From contig NZ_JAMZEB010000001.1 in the NCBI RefSeq assembly GCF_024172165.1, positions 682,001 through 746,000 on the forward strand: a stretch of 64,000 bases of DNA, given 5' to 3'. The translations under genes and the position numbers were made by a program. A model generated the notes under the pieces. That model saw nothing but the letters and a program-made list of their open reading frames with translations. It did no database searches and had not been told where the DNA came from. Below, piece after piece: positions 44,311 through 52,525 of this stretch (positions are counted from its first letter, which is position 1; the number at the start of each line of letters is the position of its first letter). The stretch is from Nonomuraea thailandensis (lineage in GTDB: Bacteria > Actinomycetota > Actinomycetes > Streptosporangiales > Streptosporangiaceae).

Positions 44311-44342
44311 ATGTCCACCACGTCGAACGTCCTCCTCGCCAT
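44307..44342 (-). pseudogene. istA: IS21-family istA, first 12 codons
   Basis: Read on the minus strand from the ATG at 44342: MARRTFDVVDIT. The RIT element begins at this point. The continuation EILVHWHAGR lies at 40.9 kb, so this is the 5' end of the split istA. Upstream, 44343-44529 shows nothing I recognise. Confidence 0.75.
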
Positions 44343-44529
44343 CAGCCCCCCGTCCCGTGACGAGGCAAGAATGCTGATCTTCCGATGACCGGGTCCATCT
44401 CGCCACGCACGTCCTGACCAGCCCAATTACGTGGTGGCGGAAGCCTCACAACTGATCAATTCCGTGATCGTCGACAGCCTTTGTGACCTCACCCTCCGTG
44501 GACCTGGATGGGCTCTGTCCGGCGTGGGC

Positions 44530-44790
44530 TCCTCCATCACGTCCACCGCCTCTCCGTCGTGGGAGGAAGAGCATGACCAGGATCTCCTGCCCGAACGGGT
44601 GTTGAGTCCAGCTCACCGGGCTCCCCTGCACCTACCTCTGGTACGGTCACCTGCTGGCCCGTCCGCCGCATCGGCGGCTCGAGGTGCTCTTTCGCGGTCA
44701 ACGCCGGCAGCATGTTGAGCGCCTGGAACACGAAGTACACCCGCTCCGGTGTCTGGTGGCCCTCGCTACCGGTGTTCATCATCAGGCGTT
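44530..44790 (-). pseudogene. ABC transporter ATP-binding protein, fragment
   Basis: The minus strand reads VYFVFQALNMLPALTAKEHL and EPPMRRTGQQVTV, matching the Q-loop region of MacB/LolD-type ATPases (usually GFVFQxFNLLPxLTAxENVxLPL). Frame shifts follow, and the Walker A, signature and Walker B regions are absent. Confidence 0.65.
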
Positions 44791-45431
44791 CCTACGTCGC
44801 TCATGCGCCGTACGCACGAGCAGCGGCGTCGGGGCAGAACAGCACGCCAGGTGGCGGATGTCGCCGCCGCCCCTTGTCCTCTGTGCGCGGCGGGCTGCGT
44901 GTGCCGCATGCCGAATGGGTTCATGTGCCGGTCGTTCGCCACGTACCGGCTCGCTGCCGACGAGGAGCCGCGTGACCACGAGCAGCTCGGGCACCGCCAC
45001 CACCTAGGGCACCACGCCGACCGTGCGCGGCTTGAAACGCGTGCGAGATGAGGGTTCGAACGTCTCGCCCATGAAGGACGAGGCGTTCGACCGCACCCGA
45101 GTTCTTTTCTGCCATGCCCCGAGAGGAGCTCCTTCATCATCGGCGGAACGAGCGGCGCCCGGCAAGGCGGATTCCTGCCAATGTCAATCGCTTTGCGGCA
45201 TTTGGCTTGCTCCGACCCCGCATCCCAGCACCTCGGCGGCCGCCGAGCAGCGCCTGTTCGCCCAGCTCCGCGCTGGCCTCGGGGCTGGAGCGCGACCTAC
45301 GCAGCGAGCGCCCCACACCAGGGACTGACCGCCGCCCGAGCCGGGCGCGCCCTCAGCCAGTCCATCCTCGCGGGATTCTCTTTTACGCCCCTTCCGGGCG
45401 GCCGAGGGCGCGGTGCTCGTGAACACCGCTG
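44791..45431. other. No recognisable gene
   Basis: Several short open frames on both strands carry no motif I can place. The stretch probably holds degraded sequence. Confidence 0.4.
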
Positions 45432-46830
45432 TCATCGGCGTACGCGGATCGAGAGGTTGCCGTAGGCCGTGCAGTACGGCCGGATCCGCAGCCCGTTCAG
45501 CTCCACGCCGGATAGACGGCGACCTCGGACGGCTCCGCGATGTCGTCGAGGGGAAAGCCGACGCGGATGGGCTCGCCTTCCGCGGTGCGCAGCCACAAAT
45601 CCCAGATGTCCTCGCCCGTCGCCGCGAGGCGGCCGTGGTCGACGACCATGCGGAACCGTCCGTCACCCGATGTCAGCTGGGCTTCGGCGCTGCGTCCTGA
45701 GCGGGACTCGGCGAGTGCGGCGGTCACCGTGCTCGCGGCTCCCGCCTCCACGAGGCGGCCTGCCACGTGCGTATCGTCCGTACCGACGTCCATGTGATCG
45801 ACCACGGCGTGCTGAGATCGTTGCCAGACGCGGATGGACAGGTTGTCCTTGTCCGTCGCGTAGGGAATCCACACGTTGAGGTTGTCCCCGCCGCCGACCA
45901 GGTTGCGGGTGTCGCACAGGCCGGCGGTCAAGCGTGTCAGAGTGCCGTCGCGCCCTTCCACGAACAGGTCCCAGCGCCCGCCGGCCAAGCAAGGCTGCCT
46001 GCGGCTGAGGACGAGCGGAGCGCTCGTCTGCGGCAGGTGCAGTGTCGTGCCGGGGTCGGCACGCAGGCGGCACATCAAGGCCACGGCGGGCGATTCCGGG
46101 TGGAGATTCACCTGGATGTCCCCGTGGGAGTCTACCAGGCAGTCCGCTTAGGGGCGCGGCGGGGGTGGTGGCTCGAGTGTTTCGTTGGAGGGCCGGCGGA
46201 ATCGCGGGCGGCTGAGCCGGAAGGGTGTCCGGTGGGCCTTCAGTTCGGTGATGAGGCTCTCGTAGCGGGTGGCGGCGCGGTCTGGCTGGTAGGTGCGGGC
46301 GGTGTGCAGGGCGGCGCGACCCATCGTCCGACGTAACGTGCCGTCGTCGATCAGGCGGAGCAGGGCGTCGGCGATGGCTTGAGGGTCGCCGTTGGTGGCC
46401 AGGAGGCCGTCGCGGCCATGGGTGATGATCTCGCGCGGGCCGTGCAGGCAGTCGGTGGACACGATGGGGATACCGGCACGCATGGCTTCGACGATGGTCA
46501 GGCCGAAGGATTCGACGCTGGAGGTGACCCCGGCGATGGAGCCTTTGACCCATTCGGTTTCGATGGGAGAGACGGCCCCCATGAGGTGAACGCGCTCGTG
46601 CAGGCCGAGCTGGTCGATCTGAGTGCGCAGGGCCTGGCGCTGGGGGCCGCGGCCGTACAAGCGCAACCCCCAGTCCGGGCGCTGGGCGGCGACCTTGGCG
46701 AAGGCGTCGATGAGCAGGTCGTAGCGCTTGACGGGTATGAGGCGGCCTGCGGCGATGATGAGTTTGGAGGTTTCGTCAGCAGGGGGCAGCCGGGTAGCGG
46801 GCACGCTGTTGGGGATGGGTGGATGCGGGC
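45432..46830 (-). pseudogene. Family 4-type glycosyltransferase, truncated, with stop and frameshift
   Basis: The 5' part begins at about 46830 with ETSKLIIAAGRLIPVKRYDL, so the acceptor-binding domain is lost. The GT-B donor domain follows: GLRLYGRGPQRQALRTQIDQ, KGSIAGVTSSVESFGLTIVE (E-x7-E motif region) and REIITHGRDGLLATNGDPQA. A TAA at 46148-46150 interrupts it. The same frame continues ADCLVDSHGDIQVNLHPESP and GGGDNLNVWIPYATDKDNLS. A frameshift near 45497 gives ELNGLRIRPYCTAYGNLSIR and a stop at 45432. The long C-terminal module is seen in some actinomycete cell-wall glycosyltransferases. Confidence 0.75.
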
Positions 46831-46849
46831 GGCCAGGTGGCCGGTCTTG

Positions 46850-46960
46850 GACGGACTGCAGCGGAACTTGGAGGATCTTCCAGCTCCTCAGCTGGACGTT
46901 CGCGCGCTTGCCGGGGCCGCCAAGGCGGGCATGGGCGCGGTCGGCCCGCTTCTGGGAGCC
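46850..46960 (-). pseudogene. IS5-type transposase, C-terminal scrap
   Basis: The minus strand reads HARLGGPGKRANVQLRSWKI and LQVPLQSV, the C-terminal end of an IS5-type transposase (usual form NAxLKNWRxLRKLRC). It lies where the glycosyltransferase gene is cut off. The stretch 46960-47410 has no gene I can support. Confidence 0.5.
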
Positions 46961-47409
46961 GGGCTTGTTCTTGCCTTGTGCGGGGTGCGGACGATGCCGG
47001 TTTCCACAAGCCGGCGGATCGTCCGGCCGAGGGCCTATCGGAGGGCGAGGTCCATGCGACGCGTGTATGGCGCCAGGCCCAGCGGGCCGTGGCGGTGACG
47101 GTGCAGGAGCTTGGCGTACGATGGGAGCCGGTGCCTGGTGATGAGGTGCCCCTCCTGCACGCCACACTGACCGTGGCGCAGATGCGGACCCTTGCACCGG
47201 CCGAAAACGGTGAGGGCGATTTTCCTGGACAACCCGACGGCAGTTGAGGATGGTCTAGGCGATTCCACCGCTGTAGCGCGGGCCAACAAGGAAGCTTTCC
47301 AACCTGATCGCGCTGGTCAGCAGGGTCGGCGCGAGGATGGGTCGGCACGAGAAAAGGCTCTCGGTAAGACAGCAGTCGACCAAGATCCGATGCCTCTACC
47401 GGAGAGCCT

Positions 47410-47915
47410 CGTTGCTGTCCTATCCTGCCGCGATTCCGCCGGCCCAGCACACCCTGATCCGGCTGGCGGAACTGATCCGCGCCCAGCGTGCCGAGCGCGG
47501 CTGCCGGTGGCGGCGCCTGAACCCGTCCCGGCAAGCCCTGCTCGTGCTCGCCCACCACCACCGCCTGGCGCTACGTCCGCGAGACAGCCGAGCTGCTCGC
47601 CATGCTCGCCGACGACGTCCACGCTGCCGCCTTACGCGCCGGTCGGCTGGCCTACGCCATCCTGGACGGCACCCTGCTCCCGATCGACCGGCACGCCGAC
47701 GAACGGCCGTACTACTCCGGCTCGGTCAACCGCGCACACGCTCGCGTCCGCGCCTGCGGCGAACGCGCCGTTGCCACCTTGAAGACCTGGAAGATCCTGG
47801 CCCGGGTGCGCTGCTGCCCGCACCGCGCCACCACGACCGTGCAGGCCATCCTCGTCCAGCAGCTCATCGAAGAAGGCGCTACTCAGGATGAAAGCGCTCA
47901 GTGGATCATGACCTG
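47410..47915 (+). pseudogene. IS5-family transposase, internally deleted
   Basis: The plus strand gives AAIPPAQHTLIRLAELIRAQ. After a shift come RYVRETAELLAMLADDVHAA and LRAGRLAYAILDGTLLPIDR (first Asp). The middle is deleted, joining straight to SVNRAHARVRACGERAVATL and KTWKILARVRCCPHRATTTV. The second Asp block is gone. Confidence 0.75.
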
Positions 47916-48175
47916 ACGGCCTGTTGTTTCTCGACAGCGGAGGTCGGTCGCTGCCGACGTCAGGACGAGCGTCGTCAGGCCCGCCGGCGAAGACATCATG
48001 GTCGAAGTCGCGAAGGCTAAAGACGGACATCGAGTGCGTCGCATGCCGTGGCGGACTTGCAGCCCAATGGGCGATCTGCATCGCCGCCACCGGTGACCTC
48101 GCCTGGGTGCGACACGGCCTGAACGAGCTTGCACGTGCTCAGGGCCTCTTCGCCAAATTCACGCCCCCCTGCCTA

Positions 48176-49284
48176 AGTGGGCGTTTGATCCTGTCTGATC
48201 CCGGGTTTAGGTGCCGCGCCAGGTGGGGGTGTTCTCGCCGGTGAGTCGGCGGGCCATGAGATCGATCATGGCGATGTGGATCATGGCTTCGGAGCGGTCG
48301 GGGCGGGCTTCGTAGTCGCGCACCAGGCGGCGATGCAGCATCAGCCAGCCGAGCGTGCGTTCGGCCGGCCAGCGCCGCGGCAATGGGGTGAAGCCTCTGG
48401 TGGCGGGATCGCGGCGGACGATCTCGACGTCGATGCCGAGGGCCGCGCCGCCCTCGATGACGGTGGTGCGGTAGGCGCTGTCGGCCCAGGCCTTGGTGAG
48501 GGTGGGCCGGTCGGTGGCGGCTGTGACGAGCAGGGGCAGTCCGGCGGCGCTGTCGGAGAGGCTGGCGGCGGTGACCAGCACGGCCAGCAGGAGGCCCAGG
48601 GTGTCGGTGATGATGGTGCGCTTGCGGCCGGCGATCTTCTTGCCGGCATCGTAGCCCTGGCTGGTGGCGGGCACGTTGGTAGAGGTCTTGATGCTTTGGG
48701 CGTCGATCACGCAGGCGGTGGGCTCGGAGTCACGCCCGGCCGCGGTGCGGACGGATCGGCGGAGCAGGCTGGTGAGCTGGTCAGAAATGCCGTCTTTCTG
48801 CCAGTGCGCGAAGTAGGCGTAGGCGGTCTGCCAGGGCGGGTACTCGTGCGGCAGGTAGCGCCAGGGGATGCCGGTGCGGTTGACGTAGAGGATGGCGTTG
48901 CAGATGTCGCGCAGGTCATGCTCGGGCGGCCGGCCGATGTCTAGGGCGCCTGCGCGGCGTTCGGCTCGCCAGGCGGTCAAGACGGGCTCGACGAGCGCCC
49001 ATCGGGCGTCGGACAGGTCGCTGGGATACGGTCGCGGTTCGGTCATGCCTTTGGGGTACTGCCGGAGTGACGCGGCTGGCCAGACGGCCATCCGGCCGTC
49101 GATCAAACCAGGGCGAGGTACCGCATGCGGGGATGAGACGGGAGCTTTCGGGGTCAGGCGGGCGCGGTGCGTCGGCCTGAACCGCCGATTGAGTACCGAA
49201 CCGGGTCGAAGAGTGCGCCGATCCGGCGATCAACCTACGGAACAAAAGCCCTCATATGCCACCAGTCGGGCTTAAACGCCCACT
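48176..49284 (-). mobile_element. IS5-family element, first complete copy
   Basis: AGTGGGCGTTT (48176-48186) and its complement AAACGCCCACT (49274-49284) form the inner ends; a few more outer bases also match. The transposase fills the element. The second IS5 element starts immediately to the right (49287). Confidence 0.7.
48207..49046 (-). CDS. IS5-family transposase
   Basis: A 279-residue transposase from the ATG at 49046 (MTEPRPYPSDLSDARWALVE). The N-terminal domain has ICNAILYVNRTGIPWRYLPH. The DDE core is TACVIDAQSIKTSTNVPATS, KRTIITDTLGLLLAVLVTAA with LTKAWADSAYRTTVIEGGAA, and RRWPAERTLGWLMLHRRLVR. It is complete, with no frameshift. The frame extends 20 codons upstream of the chosen start. 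Confidence 0.9.
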   Translation of the reverse strand: MTEPRPYPSDLSDARWALVEPVLTAWRAERRAGALDIGRPPEHDLRDICNAILYVNRTGIPWRYLPHEYPPWQTAYAYFAHWQKDGISDQLTSLLRRSVRTAAGRDSEPTACVIDAQSIKTSTNVPATSQGYDAGKKIAGRKRTIITDTLGLLLAVLVTAASLSDSAAGLPLLVTAATDRPTLTKAWADSAYRTTVIEGGAALGIDVEIVRRDPATRGFTPLPRRWPAERTLGWLMLHRRLVRDYEARPDRSEAMIHIAMIDLMARRLTGENTPTWRGT

Positions 49285-49286
49285 AA

Positions 49287-50139
49287 GACCGTGACTCATT
49301 TGGGGATTGATCGTTAGTTCATTCGTGGATGCGTTCCTTCAACGGCTGGTGCCTGACGAGTTGTGGGAGTTGTTCCTGCGGGTGGTGCCGCCGGCGCCGA
49401 CGCGGCCGCAGGGTGGCGGACGGCGGCGGGTCGACGATCGAGTGATCCTGGCGGCGATCGTGTACGTGGCGACCACGGGATGCGCCTGGCGGCAGTTGCC
49501 GCCGGTGTTCGGCGCGTCCTGGCAGACGGTGCATCGGCGCTTCACCGAGTGGAGCGCTGCGCGCGTGTGGGCCAAGCTGTACCGGGTCCTGCTGGACGAG
49601 CTCGGCGCGCGAGGAGAGCTGGACTGGTCGCGGTGCGCGATCGACTCCGTGAGCGTCCGGGCGATGAAAGGGGGGACCTGACAGGCCCGAATCGGCTCGA
49701 TCGCGGCAAGAAAGGGTCGAAGATCCACCTCATCACCGAACGAACGGGTCTGCCCATCGCTGTCGCGATCAGCGCCGCCAACCTCCACGACAGTGTCGCG
49801 CTGGAACCGCTGGTGCGCAGCATCCCGCCCATTCGCTCCCGCCGCGGACCACGACGCCGCCGGCCGGGCAAGCTTCACGGGGACAAGGGCTACGACTATC
49901 CCCGCCTGCGGGCCTTCCTGCGCGGCCGGGGCATCGTCCCGCGTATCGCCCGTCGCGGGATCGAATCCAGCCAGCGGCTGGGACGCCACCGCTGGGTCGT
50001 GGAAAGGACGGTCTCGTGGCTGGCCGGCTGCCGCCGGTTACACCGGCGCTACGAACGCCGGGCCGACCACTTCGCATCCTTCGTCGCTATCGCTGCAGCC
50101 CTCATCTGCTACCGCCGACTCACCAATTGAGTCACTGTC
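49287..50139 (+). mobile_element. IS5-family (IS427-like) element, second complete copy
   Basis: Terminal repeats GACCGTGACTCATTTGG (49287-49303) and the complement of 50123-50139 match with two mismatches. TAA flanks both ends (49284-49286 and 50140-50142). It sits at the right end of the other IS5 element. Two overlapping frames encode the transposase. Confidence 0.82.
49307..50130 (+). CDS. IS5-family transposase in two frames joined by -1 frameshifting
   Basis: The first frame (49307-49681) reads FVDAFLQRLVPDELWELFLR, VYVATTGCAWRQLPPVFGAS and ELDWSRCAIDSVSVRAMKGG (first Asp), then stops. At the run AAAGGGGGGA (49667-49676) a -1 slip continues in the second frame: DLTGPNRLDRGKKGSKIHLI, KLHGDKGYDYPRLRAFLRGR (second Asp) and GRHRWVVERTVSWLAGCRRL (Glu), ending at 50130. 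This two-ORF arrangement with a slip at A3G6 is known in the IS427 group. The C-terminus RRYERRADHFASFVAIAAAL is the source type of the scrap at 8.4 kb. Confidence 0.88.
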
Positions 50140-50280
50140 TAAGTCGTAGGTCGCTGTTTGCGAGGTCGAGACATCCGTGTTTCCACCTCAGGGAACGACG
50201 GAACAGCCAAGTAGCGGACATGCAGGAAGGTATGTCGCGGGCCATGGCCGGCAGAATCCGGTGCCATCGGCGAGAAATCG

Positions 50281-50841
50281 TCAAGACCCGCGGTGCGCGG
50301 TCTTGGCGGCATAGTACCGCCGCGACTTCACCTGGCTTCCGCACATCGCCATGCTGCACCAGCGGCGGCTGCCGTTGCGGGTGGTGTCCAGGAACAGCCA
50401 CCCGCACGAGGGGCACTCCCCCACCCGGTTGAGCGGACCTTCCAGCAATAGCCGCGCGGCAGAGGCGGCGACGGGCCAAAGGACGGCGCGTGCCGATCGC
50501 TCCCCCGGCCAGCGCGGGACGTGCCCGTCGCCCTCGCGGTGGAGGGAGGCCGACCGTAGCGCCGTCGCGTAGGTGCTCATCATCGCGGAGACGTCATCAG
50601 AGTCCGGATGCCGCTGCGCGGCGATGGCCGAGAACGTCCGGTACACGGACTCGCGCAGCTCGATCGCGTCGTTCAACGCGACACCGCCCACGTCGACGAA
50701 GGCGTCCGGCGGATGAATTCCGGCCACCTGCGCCCAGGTCAGCAACCCCTCCATCGTCGCCAACTGGTCGCGACCTCCGGGTCTCTTGCTGACGGTGTTG
50801 GCGAAGTCGAGACAGAGGCTGTTGCCGACCAGCTCCATTGC
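50281..50841 (-). CDS. CGNR zinc-finger / ABATE-domain regulator
   Basis: A 186-residue protein. The N-terminal ABATE domain (about 1-130) opens MELVGNSLCLDFANTVSKRP, with LLTWAQVAGIHPPDAFVDVG. The C-terminal CGNR-type zinc finger reads GECPSCGWLFLDTTRNGSRR and WCSMAMCGSQVKSRRYYAAK, with Cys ligands CxxC, C and C. Family members are presumed transcriptional regulators. The ATG at 50841 follows AGGTG with normal spacing; the frame extends further up but without family similarity. It diverges from an arginase-family gene, with an inverted repeat over the shared promoter, so it may control that gene. Confidence 0.85.
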   Translation of the reverse strand, partial: AMELVGNSLCLDFANTVSKRPGGRDQLATMEGLLTWAQVAGIHPPDAFVDVGGVALNDAIELRESVYRTFSAIAAQRHPDSDDVSAMMSTYATALRSASLHREGDGHVPRWPGERSARAVLWPVAASAARLLLEGPLNRVGECPSCGWLFLDTTRNGSRRWCSMAMCGSQVKSRRYYAAKTAHRGS

Positions 50842-50877
50842 GCTCACACCTGCCAGTATCTCACCATCTAAGTCGCC

Positions 50878-50916
50878 TTGACAGGTTGAACGATGGTGCG
50901 CAGAATTCTCACCATC
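50878..50916 (+). promoter_or_regulatory. Promoter with operator-like repeat before the arginase-family gene
   Basis: TTGACA (50878-50883), a 17-base spacer and CAGAAT (50901-50906) resemble a -35/-10 pair. GATGGTG (50892-50898) and CACCATC (50910-50916) form a perfect 7-base inverted repeat straddling the -10. A further CACCATC lies at about 50862. The repeat is well placed for repression by the divergent CGNR protein. Confidence 0.45.
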
Positions 50917-50932
50917 AAGTGCGTATACACTA

Positions 50933-51841
50933 GTGAGGCTAAAGGTGTACCGACGACCAGCGTTGCTCGACGCCCCTTCCAACCTGGGCCTGCGGCCGCC
51001 CGCGCCCGGCACCGTGCCTGGGTGCTACAAGCTGCCCGGAGCCCTGCGAGACCGCGGTCTGCAACGCCACCTGGCCGCCGAAGACGCCGGTTGCGTCACC
51101 CCGCCACGCTACGACCGAGGCCGATGGCAAAGTGGCGACGGAGTCTTCAACGCCGCCGCCATGGCCACGTACACCGTGAGCCTCGCCAACCGGATCGAGG
51201 CGCTGCTCGAGGACGATAGCTTCCCCATCGTCCTCGGCGGAGACTGCAGCATCCTGCTCGGATCCACGCTGGCGCTCTCCCGGCGCGGTCGCTATGGCCT
51301 GGTGTTCGTTGACGGCCACGACGACTTCCGACACCTGGGCAACTCCACCAACATCGGAGCTGCCGCCGGAGAGGACCTGGCCCTGGTCACCGGACGAGGC
51401 CAGGCGGATCTGACCGACCTCGAGGGCCGCCGCCCGTACCTGCGCGATTCCGACGTGGTCGTGGTGGGCGTCCGGGACGAGGAACAGAACCAGGACGAGC
51501 TCGACGACCTCGGCATCCCGGTGTGGAGCGTCAGCCGGATCCGGCAGGAGGGCGCAGCAGCGGCCGCTGGCGCCGCTCTCGCCCACCTGGAACAAGCCAA
51601 GCTGGACGGCTTCTGGGTACACCTTGACGTCGACGTCCTCGACCCCAGCGTGATGCCGGCCGTCGACTCACCCGATCCCGGCGGCCTGCAGCACGATGAG
51701 CTCATCGCACTGCTGTCCCCGCTGCTGGCGGCGCCAGGCTGCACCGGATTCCAGGTGACCATCTTCGACCCCGACCTCGACCCGGACGGCCGGCTCGCAG
51801 GGGAACTGACCAACACACTCGTCACCTCCATGCGCGGCTGA
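50933..51841 (+). CDS. Arginase/agmatinase/formiminoglutamase-family ureohydrolase
   Basis: A 302-residue metalloenzyme of the ureohydrolase fold, with all metal-binding blocks: SFPIVLGGDCSILLGSTLAL, RYGLVFVDGHDDFRHLGNST (D-x-H-x-D type, here DGHDDF) and GFWVHLDVDVLDPSVMPAVD with SPDPGG. The first block has GGDC where many members have GGDH, so the first ligand His is replaced by Cys; the precise substrate is uncertain. Such enzymes split guanidino groups to release urea or formamide using two Mn ions. The start is GTG 50933, with another GTG at 50945 possible. It is divergent from a CGNR regulator. Confidence 0.85.
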   Translation: MRLKVYRRPALLDAPSNLGLRPPAPGTVPGCYKLPGALRDRGLQRHLAAEDAGCVTPPRYDRGRWQSGDGVFNAAAMATYTVSLANRIEALLEDDSFPIVLGGDCSILLGSTLALSRRGRYGLVFVDGHDDFRHLGNSTNIGAAAGEDLALVTGRGQADLTDLEGRRPYLRDSDVVVVGVRDEEQNQDELDDLGIPVWSVSRIRQEGAAAAAGAALAHLEQAKLDGFWVHLDVDVLDPSVMPAVDSPDPGGLQHDELIALLSPLLAAPGCTGFQVTIFDPDLDPDGRLAGELTNTLVTSMRG

Positions 51842-51861
51842 AACGAGGAGATCTTCCATTC

Positions 51862-52110
51862 TTGCCTGATCTGCCGACCTCGCCCACCACATCATCGACC
51901 GCCACGGCTGCGTGGCAACCCGCTGGGCGACCCCACGAGCGGCCGCTGTGGGTCCACGTGCCCTCCGGCTTCGACGACGTCGCCAGGCGCTATCCCACGA
52001 TGTACCTCATTCAAGGCCTTACCGGCCACGTCCCGTGCTCCTGGGGATCGCCATGGTGCTGGCACTCGGAGGGCACCTTCGCCGCCACTGGGCTCGCCAC
52101 GGCCGGCATG
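51862..52110 (+). pseudogene. Esterase-family protein, N-terminal fragment
   Basis: The plus frame reads GRPHERPLWVHVPSGFDDVA and RRYPTMYLIQGLTGHVPCSW, the beginning of an esterase-D-like alpha/beta hydrolase. After about 80 codons the similarity ends, so the nucleophile and the rest are missing. It follows the ureohydrolase gene by 20 bases and once may have been in its operon. Confidence 0.55.
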
Positions 52111-52184
52111 CGGCATGACCTGGACACCATCTCGGCGATCAGCGTACCCGCGCGGGTCAGGCGGCCGGTGGTGGCCGGGCACCG

Positions 52185-52421
52185 CGTACGTCGCCGGGCT
52201 CGTCGCCGGGCTCGTCGCCGGCATCGCGCTGTCGTGGCCGCTGGGATCCGACGTCTGGTACGGCGGGCTGATGGATGAGGTTCCCTTTCGATCCCGGGCC
52301 GACGACGATTGAGATTCCCTGGCTGTTCATCGTGGGGTTCGCGTGCGGGGTGCCGTTGCTGGCGGCGCTGGTGGCCGGGGTTCGCCAGGACGAGGGGATG
52401 GCTGCCCGCCGGCTGACTTAG
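52185..52421 (+). pseudogene. ABC transporter permease (FtsX-like), C-terminal fragment
   Basis: AYVAGLVAGLVAGIALSWPL is followed, after a frame change near 52290, by FDPGPTTIEIPWLFIVGFAC and GVPLLAALVAGVRQ, ending at TAG 52419-52421. Two hydrophobic helices and a short basic tail fit the end of an FtsX/MacB permease. Confidence 0.45.
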
Positions 52422-52525
52422 GACGTGATCGCAGCCGTCCGGGGCTCCTTGATCGACGAGCACGTCGCGAATCGTGCGCCAGGCCGCTCCCCACCAGCTG
52501 TCAGGGAGCGGCCTGGCGAGGCTGT

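Noticed and set aside
46379..47098. 239-residue plus-strand frame
   Set aside because: Antisense to the glycosyltransferase pseudogene; acidic Gly/Asp-rich shadow.
48276..48944. 222-residue plus-strand frame
   Set aside because: Antisense to the IS5 transposase; Gly/Val/Asp-rich shadow with no motif.
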